Origin: Glomus cerebriforme | Lineage: Eukaryota > Glomeromycota > Glomeromycetes > Glomerales > Glomeraceae | Direction of reading: 5' to 3' | DNA length: 64,000 nucleotides | Assembly: GCA_003550305.1 (NCBI GenBank) | Contig: QKYT01000429.1 | Span: 7,418 to 71,417 of the forward strand | Shown here: in pieces, positions 43,421 through 55,141 of the stretch | Layout: the number at the start of each line of letters is the position of its first letter | How positions within the stretch are numbered: the first letter of the stretch is position 1 | Position numbers and translations under genes: made by a program | Notes under the pieces: generated by a model | Told to the model about the DNA's origin: nothing | The model's database searches: none | The model's input: the letters and a program-made list of their open reading frames with translations, nothing else

Positions 43421-45549
43421 TTATTCTTTCTTTAGAGGAAGTTCAATTAATCTCCACCCATTCTTAACTTTCTTTATCTTTTGCCATCTACCTAATTTAT
43501 GTTCCTGTCCTATTCCGGCTAAAAGAAAGGTTTTCTCATCAACTACAGCTGTCACGAATCGCAATGAATTTACGAAACCATTCATCATTATTTGTGTCAA
43601 GGGAACAAAAGATTTAAAATTATTCGTAATCTTCCATAATCGAATATTGCCATCCCATGATCCAGAAGCAAACAAATCAGAAAATTTAATTGTAGCTAGT
43701 GAGGTTATCCAATATGCTAAAGGTATTATGCCTTCACTTTCTGATTCATATGTTTGTGTGCCATGTGCTAAATTGTATACAAAGATTGGTTTCTTTTTGT
43801 TTATATTCCATAAAGATATGGTGCTATATAAAATTTCGAAATAATAAATTAGCATAAATATTCAAATTACAATAAATATATGATATAAGTCACTTATCAT
43901 ACCCACTATTACCACCAGAAAGAAAATTATCCTCGTCAATCATTTCCACAACGTCTATACTTTCCTCTTTAAATGATTGGCCGTCTCTTTTTAAAACTTT
44001 CTTATTACCATGAAAGATAAGTTGTTTTTCTTCAACAACTTTAAACAACCTGCAGGTTTTATCTCGAGCTCCCACAGAAACACATCTTTCGCGAGAAAGT
44101 GTATCAATATCCATTATTTGATCCTGATGGCCATACCTTTGAATAAATAAGTTATGAAGAAAAATTAGCTAAATTAACAATAACTTAAAAAGAATTATGA
44201 ATATAAGAGTTGCTCACAAAGTGTCAATGTAACATAATTCATCTATATTCCATATTTTAATTGTTCGGTCAAATGATGCACTATAAAGTTGATTAGAGCC
44301 TTTACGAAAAGCAAGACTCTAATTAAATTAAATGGTGTTGTTAGAAAATTAGAAATTAGAAAATATAAAAATATCAATAATGATGTTCCTTACAGATATA
44401 GAATCTTTGTGCTGTGTAAAGCACTTTAATAATTTATCCTCTTTCACAGACCATATATTAATTTTTTTATCTGCACCACCGCTTGCCAGATACTTTCCAT
44501 CTGAACTGATAGCTAATGATAAAACGTGATTTGTATGGCCATCAAAATTCTTTACTTCTTTCCGGCCTCCTGGAAATGTACGTAATTTCTTGCCAGTTAA
44601 CAAGTCCCCTAGGAAACAGTAGGAGAGAAAAATTAAATAAATGTGAGAATTATATGAATAAACCATGTCTTGGAATTATACAATATTACATTTTATTATA
44701 GAAGCGTCTTTTGATCCTGTATAAAAGATTTGACCATTTTCTGATACGGCGACACATGTAACCGTAAGTTCATGACGACCAGATTTTATACTAGAATTCT
44801 CAATAGGGAAAGAGAACTAAAAAGAAAATTAAGTAAACAAAAATTTTACGCTAAAATAAATTGTAAAAGTACAAATATAATCGATATTTACCGATTCTGC
44901 TATTATACGATGAGCACGACCTGTTTGCTCTAACTGATTTAGATAAGTGAGTAAAAGAAAAGAAATTCTATTTAATTGAATAATAAATAGCAAATTAAGA
45001 CATAATTTCTATTAATGACCATTTACCGCATCCTTTTTGAGACGTTCTGCTATTAAATCTCGATCAATTTCTGCAGCATCGAACCCAGCTTCGTCTAATT
45101 TGGATAAATTTTCATTGGTTAAATGTGCATTTAATGGTAAATTAAGTTGCGCATTTCACATTACCTAATCCTTCCTTGACAGATTCTATATACTGCTTAG
45201 CAAGTCGTCTCTTCTTCTCTGTTGGAGTCTCTCTATTATTTTCATCCTCGTTACTTTTTTCATCCTCGTCACTACCCTTATCAAAGTCCATATCATCGAT
45301 ACCACCAGGCCCAATATCATCCTCGCTACTTAAATCCACTGCTTCTTGATCTGTTTTTTCATCAACTATCTTCTTTCCACTTTGATTTTTACCACCAATT
45401 CTGCTTTTTGGTGGTACCTTTTCCTTAACTTGAGGAATGTTCCCTCCGCTTTGGGTCTTAACCTTTTTTCCGTTTGAAGATACATCCTCAAAAGTCAAAG
45501 ACTTACGTTTTTTAGATTTTAGAGTAACAAAAAATGGATCTGAGGACAT
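43421..45549 (-). CDS. RRP9: U3 small nucleolar RNP WD40 protein Rrp9/U3-55K (524 aa)
   Basis: Rrp9 binds the box B/C motif of U3 snoRNA in the nucleolus and supports 18S rRNA processing in the SSU processome. Eight exons on the minus strand (45165-45549, 45027-45094, 44892-44933, 44690-44816, 44394-44608, 44218-44318, 43903-44136, 43421-43823) join without frame breaks. The start is at MSSDPFFV; six codons upstream there is another in-frame ATG. The N-terminus is Lys-rich then acidic and unstructured (about 1-110). The conserved Rrp9 helix DEAGFDAAEIDRDLIAERLK spans exons 1-2. WD40 blades follow: SGGADKKINIWSV, SASFDRTIKIWNI, SVGARDKTCRLFKV, TISLWNI and ASGSWDGNIRLWKI. The tail GIGQEHKLGRW fits the end of the propeller. 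It is transcribed divergently from the DUF4286-like gene 230 bp away. Confidence 0.92.
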
Positions 45550-45779
45550 TTTTCTGAATTTTTTCAAAAAATTTTTTTTTCTCCATATCTAAATCTAGCT
45601 AATGAATTTAATTGGCTGATAATTTCAGAATAAAATTGCTGATCAAAAAAATATTGGTCTAAATTCTAAAAGGTCGGTCACGCAAACAAATGCAAGCGGA
45701 TCTGGCCAATCAAATTAAACCTCAACCAACCGGCGAAAATGCAATAAATTTTTTTTTTCTTCGAATGATTTTTTTTAAA
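45550..45779. promoter_or_regulatory. short divergent promoter region, Rrp9 / DUF4286-like gene
   Basis: Only 230 bp separate the two start codons, so both genes must share upstream sequence and probably a bidirectional nucleosome-free region. A and T tracts lie next to each start. No named site is recognised. Confidence 0.5.
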
Positions 45780-46442
45780 ATGGCAAACAATAGTACCAAA
45801 GTTATCAATGACAGTTCTATCTTACCTATTATTTACGAGACCAATTTTACTATTGCACTAGGTAATTTGATTTGTAAAGCAGCTCTACTTTAAAATATGG
45901 TTGTTTGCGTATTTATTTTTTTTTTCATTGTTGAAAAGAAATTGCTGATGAATTTGAGAGCTGGCTACAAGATCACCTTAACGAGACGTTGAATAAAGCT
46001 CCTGGTTTCCGTGATGCAGAGGTATTTCAACGCGATCCTCAAAATGATGATGATCCTGAAGTTAAAAATCCCGATAGAGTTCACAAATATTTTACTATAC
46101 TTTTTGAAGTAGATAATAAAGATGGAATTGATAATTATTTGAGAGAAGAGGTGAGCAATGCATAATTGAATTATTTAATATAAATTAACATGGTTTTATT
46201 TGATTTTTATAGAATCGATTCAATTGATGCAATTAATTTAAATATAAGTATTTTTTAATTCATTTTATTTGAATTATCTTATTCCATTTTCATCATTCTG
46301 TATTCCTCTAAAAAAGGCTCCAAAAATTCAAGAAACCTTACAACAAAAATTTAATCAGAAAGATTCTTTGGTTGTTTCTTCGCGTCGTATACTTTACCCA
46401 GTTTCACTTTGGGCTAAGAGGCAAAACTACGAAAAGAAATAA
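45780..46442 (+). CDS. DUF4286-like small protein (139 aa)
   Basis: Three exons (45780-45861, 45939-46150, 46317-46442) splice into 140 codons including the stop, with GT-AG borders and matching phases. The fold reads as a ferredoxin-like alpha/beta domain: IIYETNFTIALEIADEFESW (strand then helix), a charged loop, HKYFTILFEVDN (strand), a helix LREEAPKIQETLQQKF, and the terminal strand VVSSRRILYPV. This order and spacing match DUF4286, a family of about 100 residues known mainly from bacteria and of unknown function. The ATG at 45780 is used because it opens the domain; in-frame ATGs at 45765 and 45690 would only add a basic extension. The domain call is from memory of the pattern and needs a profile search. 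Confidence 0.75.
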
Positions 46443-46866
46443 ATTTAACACTTTATATGCGCGGTTAATTTAATTTATTTATTTAAAATAAACCTTTTTT
46501 TTTCAAATTATGAACATATGAATTTATTATTATGTATTTCTTGATGTTATTATATTTCTTGTGTTTGAATTGTGTTTGAAGAAATAAAAGGAAATTATTT
46601 TGCAATGCGAGTATATTAATGGCAAAAATTAAAAATATCACGTAATTTAATATTACAATAAAACTACATATGCTAAATGTATATATTAAAATTTTCCATT
46701 AAAAATTATTGTCTTGCCTCCACCCAACTATATATATATACAGGTATGAACCTTTCTGTTAGTCTGTAAATAACAAAGACTCAACAAAATCGGTCATAAA
46801 ATTAAATGATGTTGTTTGGAATAATCGTTTAAATAAATATAAAAAATGTAAATATTATTTGTAGAT
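46443..46866. other. convergent intergenic stretch
   Basis: Between the 3' ends of the DUF4286-like and She3-like genes. AT-rich, with a short TA run at about 46,730-46,740. No gene is seen. Confidence 0.45.
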
Positions 46867-47965
46867 TTAACGCGTTTTTATATTTTTCAACCATTTCATT
46901 TTGTTTGATATTTCATCTTCAACTTTTGTAACTTGTTCAGAATATGATTGAGTCTTTTGGTTCGATATTTCAACGTCCTTTTTCATATTTTCAACTTCAT
47001 TTAGTAATGAAGCAATAGATTTCTCTTGATTTTCCTTTAATTGTTTTTGGATTGTTTCTAGATTTGCTACTTCTGTTTTACGTTCCTTTGTTAATGTTTC
47101 AATACGAGAGCCGGCTTCTACTACAACAGTCTTTAATTCTTTAGAAGTTGAACTCATATCAATACGAAGTTCTTGAAATTCTTTTTTAATAGATTCTACA
47201 TCATTTGAATATCGAGTTTTGAAATTTTGTAGCTCTTTGGATAATAATTGATACTGAACCTCTGCTTGTTCTCTGGCTCCTAAGGCAACAAACAATTGTT
47301 TTTCCAATTCTGCAGCTTTCACTTCTGACTCTTGCAATAGTTTGCTAGTATTGTCCCGTTCTATTTTGAATTCATGCTTTTTCTTTTCATTTTCTTTTGC
47401 AGATTCTTCCAATTCTCTAACTTGTCTTTCCTTACGTTCCAACATTCGTTTTAATGAATCAATTTCTAACTTTAAGGTTTGGTGTGATGCAGAATGTTCG
47501 GCAACTTGCCTATCTGCCCGTTCACGAGCAACCTTTGCAATGTGTATTTGAGTTTTAGCATCAGCGACTTCTTTCTTCAAATATTCGATTTCATGTTGAA
47601 GATGACCAATAACTTTTCCAGTAGTAGATTCGTTAGTAGTTCCGTTATAATATTGGGGTCTATTACGATTAAGCTTTTTTTGTACTGTAGCAAGCAAAGC
47701 GTTTTTCTCTGCTAAATCGTGACGAAGTGTATGCACCTGATGTTTTAGTGCTGTTACTTTTGTTGAATCTATATATATTACATCAACAGCAGAAAGAGTT
47801 GTGAAGACATAAGATTACGTGTTGAATAAGGATCAATTTTATTAAAGAGTCAGAAACAAAACCAGAAAGACAAAAAAGATTAGTATATACGTTAATTTAA
47901 AAAACTATCTAACAAAAGAATAACAAAAAAAAGGAGAAAGAAACTTCACCCATTTCTCCGTTCAT
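46867..47965 (-). CDS. She3-like coiled-coil protein (305 aa)
   Basis: My model has two exons, 47950-47965 and 46867-47768, joined across a GT-AG intron. The first exon encodes only MNGEM plus one base, and the protein continues DSTKVTALKHQVHTLRHDLA. Nearly the whole chain is a predicted coiled coil. Motifs resembling fungal She3 (Swi5-dependent HO expression protein 3) include VIGHLQHEIEYLKKEVADA and LKRMLERKERQVRELEES. In yeast, She3 links a type V myosin to She2-bound mRNAs for transport to the bud. Coiled coils are easily confused, so the name is tentative. An alternative first exon could be the frame beginning MGRRALVGSLLPELV at 48,254, which would need the weak donor GTTTAC. The gene is divergent from TBCK. 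Confidence 0.6.
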
Positions 47966-48467
47966 TGAAGGAATTACGACCCGAATTAAAAAAGTTCAAA
48001 TAACGAAATGAAAAATTGTAGTAGGATGAAAAGTACTAGCAAAAGAAATATGCGATCCTTTTGAAAGTAGAGTTCAATTTATCAAGGATTCCAAAAAAAT
48101 TAAAATAAAATAAAATAAAATGAAGTAAAAAAGGATAAACCTGTTTTTTTATAGGTAAACTTGGGCTGTGTTTAATGATTTCCAAAACTTGTGTTACGCT
48201 TATCTTAACTACTAATTCAGGGAGAAGGGAACCAACTAAAGCTCTACGTCCCATGATTACTTATTTTGTACTTTTATTCAGGAAGTATTTTGCTTATTAT
48301 AAAAATTGATTTACGTAGATTCGTGCTAATGATGCAGCGTGATGAACACAGCCGTTTATTCGTGTAGCTTATTTATTTTATATCGTCAAACTTTGTATAC
48401 CATCTTGCATATATATTGTTTTTTTTTAAAAAAAAAAAAAAAATCTCTTTTGCATTCTAGAATATTC
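47966..48467. promoter_or_regulatory. divergent upstream region, She3-like / TBCK
   Basis: 502 bp between the two start codons. It includes the open minus-strand frame at 48,036-48,254, a possible alternative first exon of the left gene, and an A run at 48,428-48,443 shortly before the TBCK start. Confidence 0.45.
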
Positions 48468-51400
48468 ATGGCTACTTTCGCCACCGACAAAGAAATAAAT
48501 GCAAGCTTTCAACAAGATGTACACTTGGGCGTAAACAGTTTTTCTGCTGTTGCTGGTATAGAAGACCGAGATGTTGTACCCGCGACTGCAACGACTGAAA
48601 TTTTTGGCCGGTTTCAAGCATTAAAGGTTTGTTATATATTGAATTTGGGAATTTTTGAAAATTATTTGAATTTAGTATCTCTAACTTCTTCATCACATAG
48701 ACATTGTTACATCCAAACCTTTGTGAATATGTAGAAATTGTTAAAGGCAAACACGGTAATTCAAGGCGATAAAATTTTTTGACAGTAAGTCCACTTGATG
48801 ACGGGCATTTTACTTGATAATGGAATTTAAATTATTAAATTTTCCTAGATCGATTATTTGTGGTATTTGAATATCACATGAATCATCTTGGAGAATTATA
48901 CCAGAGTAGTGGTCAAGTTTCAAAGTAAGAAATTTCAAAAGAATATAATTATGTTTATTGCCATTCCGAGATTTTTAATATTATTTTATTATAAAAGATT
49001 AGGAATTAGTATGTTGCGCGAATGGGCCTTTCAAATTTTAAAGGCGCTTGCATATTTAAATCAAAACGGTATAACACATCATAATTTGGCCCCTCATAAT
49101 ATTTTATATGATGTTGAGGTAAAAAAAAAAAAAAAAAAACTTTTTTTAAATTAATTCATTTATATCTAGTTTTATTTATTAGGATCATCATTTTTTAGGG
49201 TAGGATCAAATTAGCTGATTATGGTTTATTTTATATGACCAACGGAGGAGTAGACGTGGATTTCCCAATCGGGTAAGTGCATAATGAACTGCTTTAATCA
49301 TAAAAATCGACATCCTTGAATTAAATTATAAAATTACAAAAGTTATCCACATTATCTTCCTCCTGAAGCCATTTATCGTCAAGTTAATAAGCCGGAAGCC
49401 ACCGGAAAGGTATGAAAAATTAACTTAAAAACGAATTAATTATTACTTTCTGAAGATTAATATATTTACAGGTAGATGTATGGTCACTTGGTGTAATATT
49501 GGCCGAAATTTTTACTGGGTCACCTTTTTGGGAAGGAAATGATAAAGACATTGAGAAATTATTTTCTTCCTTATGGAAGCTTCAAGAGGAAGAAGAACAT
49601 AACGATGATATCTGGGAAAAGTTTTTTATTTGGGAATTGGGTATAAATGAAGCTATTTTGGAGTTTCTCCAAGGTACCGATGATGATGATATTGTAGATT
49701 TTCGAAAATTCATTCGTGCATGTTTGAAAGTGGATGTTTCAAATAGATGTTCTCCAGAACAATTATTGTCACATCCATTCTTCTCTTCATCATATGGACA
49801 TGGTCTCAGCAACAACTATAAATATTGGTGGAAAAAGCCATTTTTACAGTCACAACAAATTGATTTCGATGAAGAAAGTTTATTTGAGCCTGTAGATGAT
49901 CAACCTAACAAAGATGTTCTTCATAGGATGCCATTATCTCAGATTTATTACTTTTGGAAGCTTGCTGGAGGTGATGTGGAAACAGAATTGGCAAAAAGAG
50001 GTTATCTTTTAAGCACACCACCAATCGAACGAATTCCAAGGACCGTGAAAGTGCAAGATGGAAAAGAAGAAGGCACAACGGAAGATACGGCCTTTCTATT
50101 TTCTGATACTATTTACACTTTGTCTTTAAAGGAACTTCGGCAAAGGCTTGAAGTAGCTACTGGCCCTAATAGAGAAGCGTTTGAATGGGATACCGATTAT
50201 TTTTTGCTTATTGATGAAGATGATATGAACTTTTTGGTAGAAGAAATGTCAGATAATGATAATTCAGGTTCAGGAGATGAAGTTTTTGGAAAGTATCTTT
50301 TCCCTGATCCAAATAACCATAAGGTGACATCATCATCAACAAATGGACAAACTACACCACCAACGAATAACGTCAAATTACCATTGATGAACCGGGAAAA
50401 AGATGTCGGGTATCAATTTCAGAGAGTTGCCTTATTTAGTGAATTACTTAGGCAGTATCCAGCATCACGAGATGAAATTATTCATCATGCCAAAGTAGAT
50501 ATACCACCGTTTTTACGTGGAAAAATTTGGGCTGCGATTTTAGGAGTTAAAGGCGACTATCAAGCTTTATACGATTCATTTAAAAAGGAGACAGAAACTA
50601 CAACAGATCGACAGGTTCGTCATTATAAGTTTAACAATAATTTAAAAATCGATGATTATTTTTTTTATCATCAATATACTTACTCATTTTTATTTAAACA
50701 TAGATTGATGTTGGTAATACACTAATTTGCTAGATGTGGGATTTTATTTTTATTTATTAAAATCTAACGGATGTTGGTTATTGGTGGCAGACGTTCCGAG
50801 GTGTCATCAATATAATCAACTACTTTCGTCTCCTATTGGTCATGAAAAACTTCGAAGGCTCTTGAAATGTTTTATAGCGGCGAATGCGAATAATAAATTG
50901 GTTTATTGGCAAGGTACATATTAGAAATATTTTATTTTTTATTTATATAATCGATTAATTAAAAATTTATTTTTAATATGTTATATTAGGATTGGACTCT
51001 CTTTGCGCCCCCTTTCTAACTCTTAACTTTAATGATGAAGCCCTCGCATTTAGTTGTTTGCACACATTTATACCGAAATTCGCTCAAGACTTTTTCTTAT
51101 CTGATAATTCACCTGTCATTACAGAATATCTTGCAGTTTTTCGCCATCTTTTATCATTTCATGATCCGGAACTTTCCAGTCATCTTGACAGAATAGGATA
51201 CCACCCTGAACTATATGCAATTCGATGGTTTTTGACATTATTTACTCGTAAGTTATATATTCATTTTATTTGTTCTATTTACATAACTTTTATTGTTCAT
51301 TAATTTTTTTCAATTAACAGATGTTTTTCCATTGGAAAAAACATATCATCTATGGGATAAAATTCTTGTTGGACCACCATCGCTACCATTATTTATTGGT

Positions 51401-52311
51401 ATCTCCATCCTACGACAGCTTCGTGAGATGCTCATAAAATCCGAATTTAATGATTGTGACACATTTTCTGAATCATTTCCTGATGTTGACATTGAAAAAT
51501 GTATCCAATCGGCACTTTCAATGTGTAAGGTAACACCCCCTTCGGTAATTTATCGCGTTCATGAACCTTTTGCGACACCTGATACATTACATAACGGAGT
51601 TCCTGTAAGTATCTCACCATTAACAACATGAGAAATATCTTTAAATATATATGCGTACCTATAATACATCAATCTTTCCACAATCAGGATCATCATATCC
51701 AACGTTGGTGGGAACAACCTATCCCGATTAATGATAAAAAAACTGAATTAGCACCAAGAATTTCACTTAAAGATTTAGTAAAATTGAAGAATCATGTATT
51801 GGTTATCGACATAAGAAGCGAACAAGAGTATGAAATTGTTTCTCGGTCTTTTTTATTTTAATTTTGAAAATTTTATATCCTACCTATATTTAGTACAATA
51901 TGGTATGTTGCAATTATGGTTTTATAGATTTTCTAGAGGACATTTCCCATTGTCCGTAAACATGGATCCGACGCAACTAGAACAATTTGCACATGCACTT
52001 AGACTAGAGAATAAGAAGTATCATGTAGTTTTAGGCAAGAGAGGAGATTTAGGACCTCAGGTTTGTGATTTAAATTTGTTGGTTTTTTTTTTAAAAAAAA
52101 AAGGTTAAATAAAATATTTTTTTTCCATTAATTACAGTTTGCCGCAGATCTCGTTCGTGCCAATTTTCCACGGGTTGCAGTGTTAACAGGTGGCATTGAT
52201 GTTATGCGTGTTGATCCCGAGGAAGGTGTATCAGTATGTGCATGTCGAAATTTCACCTCGGGATCAAAGAACGGAACTGCTGCTTATCGGAAATGTAGAA
52301 TTTGTTTTTAA
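48468..52311 (+). CDS. TBCK: TBCK-like protein: pseudokinase, TBC domain and inactive rhodanese domain (938 aa)
   Basis: Fourteen exons: 48468-48626, 48701-48755, 48849-48924, 48998-49118, 49199-49272, 49343-49409, 49472-50614, 50704-50713, 50791-50913, 50990-51247, 51321-51604, 51688-51827, 51928-52060, 52138-52311. TBCK in animals is a Rab-GAP-like subunit of the FERRY complex, which links mRNAs to early endosomes, and affects mTOR signalling. The kinase-like domain has [10 protein letters not shown] where active kinases have HRD, so the catalytic Asp is Asn; DFG reads DYG. The TBC domain starts near [15 protein letters not shown] and includes [17 protein letters not shown] and [15 protein letters not shown]. 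The rhodanese domain ([18 protein letters not shown]) lacks the catalytic Cys: its loop is [12 protein letters not shown]. Exon 8 is only 10 nt long. The C-terminus after GGIDVMR is Cys-rich and unusual. Confidence 0.92.
50704..50713 (+). other. 10-nt micro-exon of the TBCK gene
   Basis: The ten bases ATTGATGTTG lie between an acceptor (ACATAG) and a donor (GTAATA). Including them makes [19 protein letters not shown], which matches the conserved TBC sequence (TDRQIEVDIPRCHQY type). Skipping them would lose conserved residues and shift the frame. Confidence 0.85.
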
Positions 52312-52841
52312 CTTGAATAGAATATTTTTTTTGAACATTCACTTTATGTATAGAACGATCCTCCTATTTAATGATTTGGGAATATTATTTTATATAAATT
52401 TGATTTATGATATATGGGTTTGGAGATTATTAGATCAAAAATAAAGCTTTTGAGTAAACTTTTATTTCATTTATTTAGCGAGGATATATGTACAGATTAT
52501 ATAACAAGAGATTCCGACAAATAAAAAAAAAAACTTATTGATTAAAGTTATTTATATTTTGCAGATTTTTTTGTATCATTACATAAAAAAAAATATATAT
52601 ATATATTTTTAGCAATATTAATTATATTTAATTTTTAATTTATATGTAAAAGACAATATTATAATAGTAATTTGAATTCTCTTAACACTTTATATGATAA
52701 ATACAATAATTACAATAACCTGTTTAATCTATAATACAAAAGTAAAGATTTATGACGTCACATTTCATAATGCTAATGTAATGACTCTATGAATATTTCA
52801 TATCTTTTGATAAAAAAAAATCTACTATATTTCTATTTTTA
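52312..52841. other. convergent intergenic stretch
   Basis: Between the 3' ends of TBCK and the unknown minus-strand gene. AT-rich, with a TA run at about 52,592-52,606. No gene is seen. Confidence 0.45.
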
Positions 52842-54636
52842 TTAAAGAACAAGAGGAACTTCTAAATTTGTACTCTTTCCCATACCTCTACCACTTTCCA
52901 ATCCACAATCACTTCCAGCGCGACTTGTAAAACTTTTTAAACTTGTAGAACTTGAGACGGGAGTGAGAAAGATTCTTGCAGTATTGGATGAAGAAGTAAT
53001 GGAATTCCTTCTTTTATTATACGATGATGTGGAAGGTGTAGATGATGTGCTATAATGATTTTTATAACTATGCAAAGAAGGACAAAGTTCGGATAGAGTT
53101 AAATGATTTCCAAAAGGAAGATAGCATGTATCATAATGATTTTCGCCTGTAATTATAGAAGCTAAACCAGTACTATGAGTATTATGATTTGATGACGCAA
53201 ATGTTAAATTTGTAGGATGAGAAAAATCATTAGGAACTGGATCTATGTCATCTGATACAATGATATTATTTGTTATACGACAAAAAGTTGTCCAGAACGT
53301 AGATAAAAGCGAATTTTTATCTGACTGCGAAGGTATTTGTGATTGTTGATTTTGATGATCGGCACTAGATAAAACAAATGAATGAATAAAGCAACTTTTG
53401 TTGAAAGACACGGATTAGCGATTAACTTACCTATTGACATTTTCGGTTGATATCATTTCGTTTAACATGTCCTTAGAGATAGTAGGTGCAAAATTAATAG
53501 CCATTGGATCTTTCGGCATAATCAATCTACTACTAAACCTTGTTATAATGGAAGCACGTTTTTCGGTACATGAACCATCAATAACATTAGTGGATGACGA
53601 CGCTGATGAACCAAAAAGATGAGTCATAGGAGCAGGTAGTTTTTCCAAATAATTTTTTTGAGAAGATTGATTTGGAAGTGTATCAACGTACTGAGTCGTA
53701 ACTGTTGTGTAAGTAGTGGAATTTGCATTTTCGTTTCCAACATTAGCGAGAACTTTAATGGGATTTGTCTAGAAATTAAATATAAGCATATATTGATCGG
53801 TATGTGTTATAGACTGTATGTGAGATAAATTTTAAACGTATGAACATTAGTCATCCAAAATATTCTTACATTTCCCAAGTCACCAAGTTCAAAATTAGCC
53901 GCGGATGAAGCTGATTCAGCAAATTTATGATAAATTTGTTGAGATGCTTTAGTTTGTTCCTGTGAATCGATTGTTAAAAAAACCTTATCTTCGCCTCGGA
54001 AAACATTACGGAACTTAGTTATCCAAGATTGTCGAGGGTTCTTTCCCATAGAAATAGGAGTATTCGTATGTCGAGTATCTTGGGATGTCATAACGGATTC
54101 TTCCAGATCACGAGATAACGATTCATTATCTTGATCTGAATTACTAGATACTGTTGATTCAATAAGATGAGTGTCGGTTCCAACAAGACAAAAATAAAAT
54201 GTCCATCAAAAAATATGTAAGGCTTACCATAATCAAGCGGAGCCGAATTGGAGTCTACAAGACTTGTTGACAAATCATGATCTGGCCCATCGGAATGTGT
54301 AGCATTAAAAAAGTTTCCTGTTCCATCGTGGGAAGGCATTTTCCTGAGAAATGACTCTATTGAACGAGAAGCTTCGTCTTGGGCATAATAATGTTCAGAA
54401 TCGTTGTCGCTACCACCACTAGCAAATTCAGAATTGCTTTCGAATGTAGCTATACCCTCCTCTACAGGGCTTGTATCGCTAAGGACATGCCAGTCCTCAT
54501 CGTCACTAACATTGTTAACAAGTCTACGTTCAATTGGTTTGTTAGGGGCCTTAAACATTACCCATTCTTGTTCCGATTCTTCGGAATCACGTTCTACATG
54601 TTGAACTCTTGGAAGTTTTTGCTTGTAAGTAGCCAT
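52842..54636 (-). CDS. unrecognised Ser/Thr-rich, acidic-N-terminal protein (516 aa)
   Basis: Four exons on the minus strand (54228-54636, 53870-54150, 53431-53768, 52842-53364) splice in frame with GT-AG introns. I do not recognise the family. The N-terminus has conserved-looking tryptophan motifs in acidic surroundings: EEWVMF-like (EQEWVMFKAPNKP) and DDEDWHVLSD. A central segment, QSWITKFRNVFRGEDKVF, looks like a short amphipathic helix. The rest is low-complexity Ser/Thr/Asn with TRFSSRLIMPKDPMAINFAP as another ordered patch. There is no membrane helix or signal peptide. The composition suggests a phosphorylated regulatory or adaptor protein, which is inference. The start codon lies 505 bp from the SMG1 start on the other strand. 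Confidence 0.75.
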
Positions 54637-55141
54637 AATGAAAAGTAAAAAAATAATTTAGAGAGCGAATTAAAAGTCACACGGTCAAAACTGGTTAAAT
54701 CATATAATTAATCATTAACCTAAATTTGGAAATGTATCCTTCAAAAAAGCTTTGTCCATACATCATTTCCCCCAGATATAGCAGATATTGGTCAAATCAA
54801 AAGGTTTATTTGTTTTTGTTTGGATAATGCATACGATAAGCCACAGGAAACCGATTATTGACATGTGAGAAGTCAGTGATTCTGTAATTTGCAATTTTTG
54901 CATTACGATTAGTAATTTGGTAAACTATCACGTGGTTTTAGTCATTAGCAGACACGTGTTTGGTTTTTTAAATTTTAAGTTACACATACACAAATCTATA
55001 GAAGTTCATTCAAACTGTGTGCTCATTATATATAGACCGACTTGCGTTCTAATATCACGACTATATTTTTACGCGTCGTTTCGCATAATAAACAATTTAA
55101 TTTTATTTTGAGTTGTAATTTGAATCGTGAATTTTGTTTTA
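54637..55141. promoter_or_regulatory. divergent upstream region, unknown gene / SMG1
   Basis: 505 bp between the start codons. A CACGTG core occurs at 54,930-54,935 (ATCACGTGGT). A plus-strand open frame at 54,917-55,111 seems to be leader sequence. Confidence 0.45.

Noticed and set aside
48036..48254. Minus-strand frame MGRRALVGSLLPELV as first exon of the She3-like gene
   Set aside because: The obvious donor (CAG/GTTTAT) has the wrong phase for the next exon; only a weak donor would fit. The short MNGEM exon fits better, so this is kept only as an alternative.
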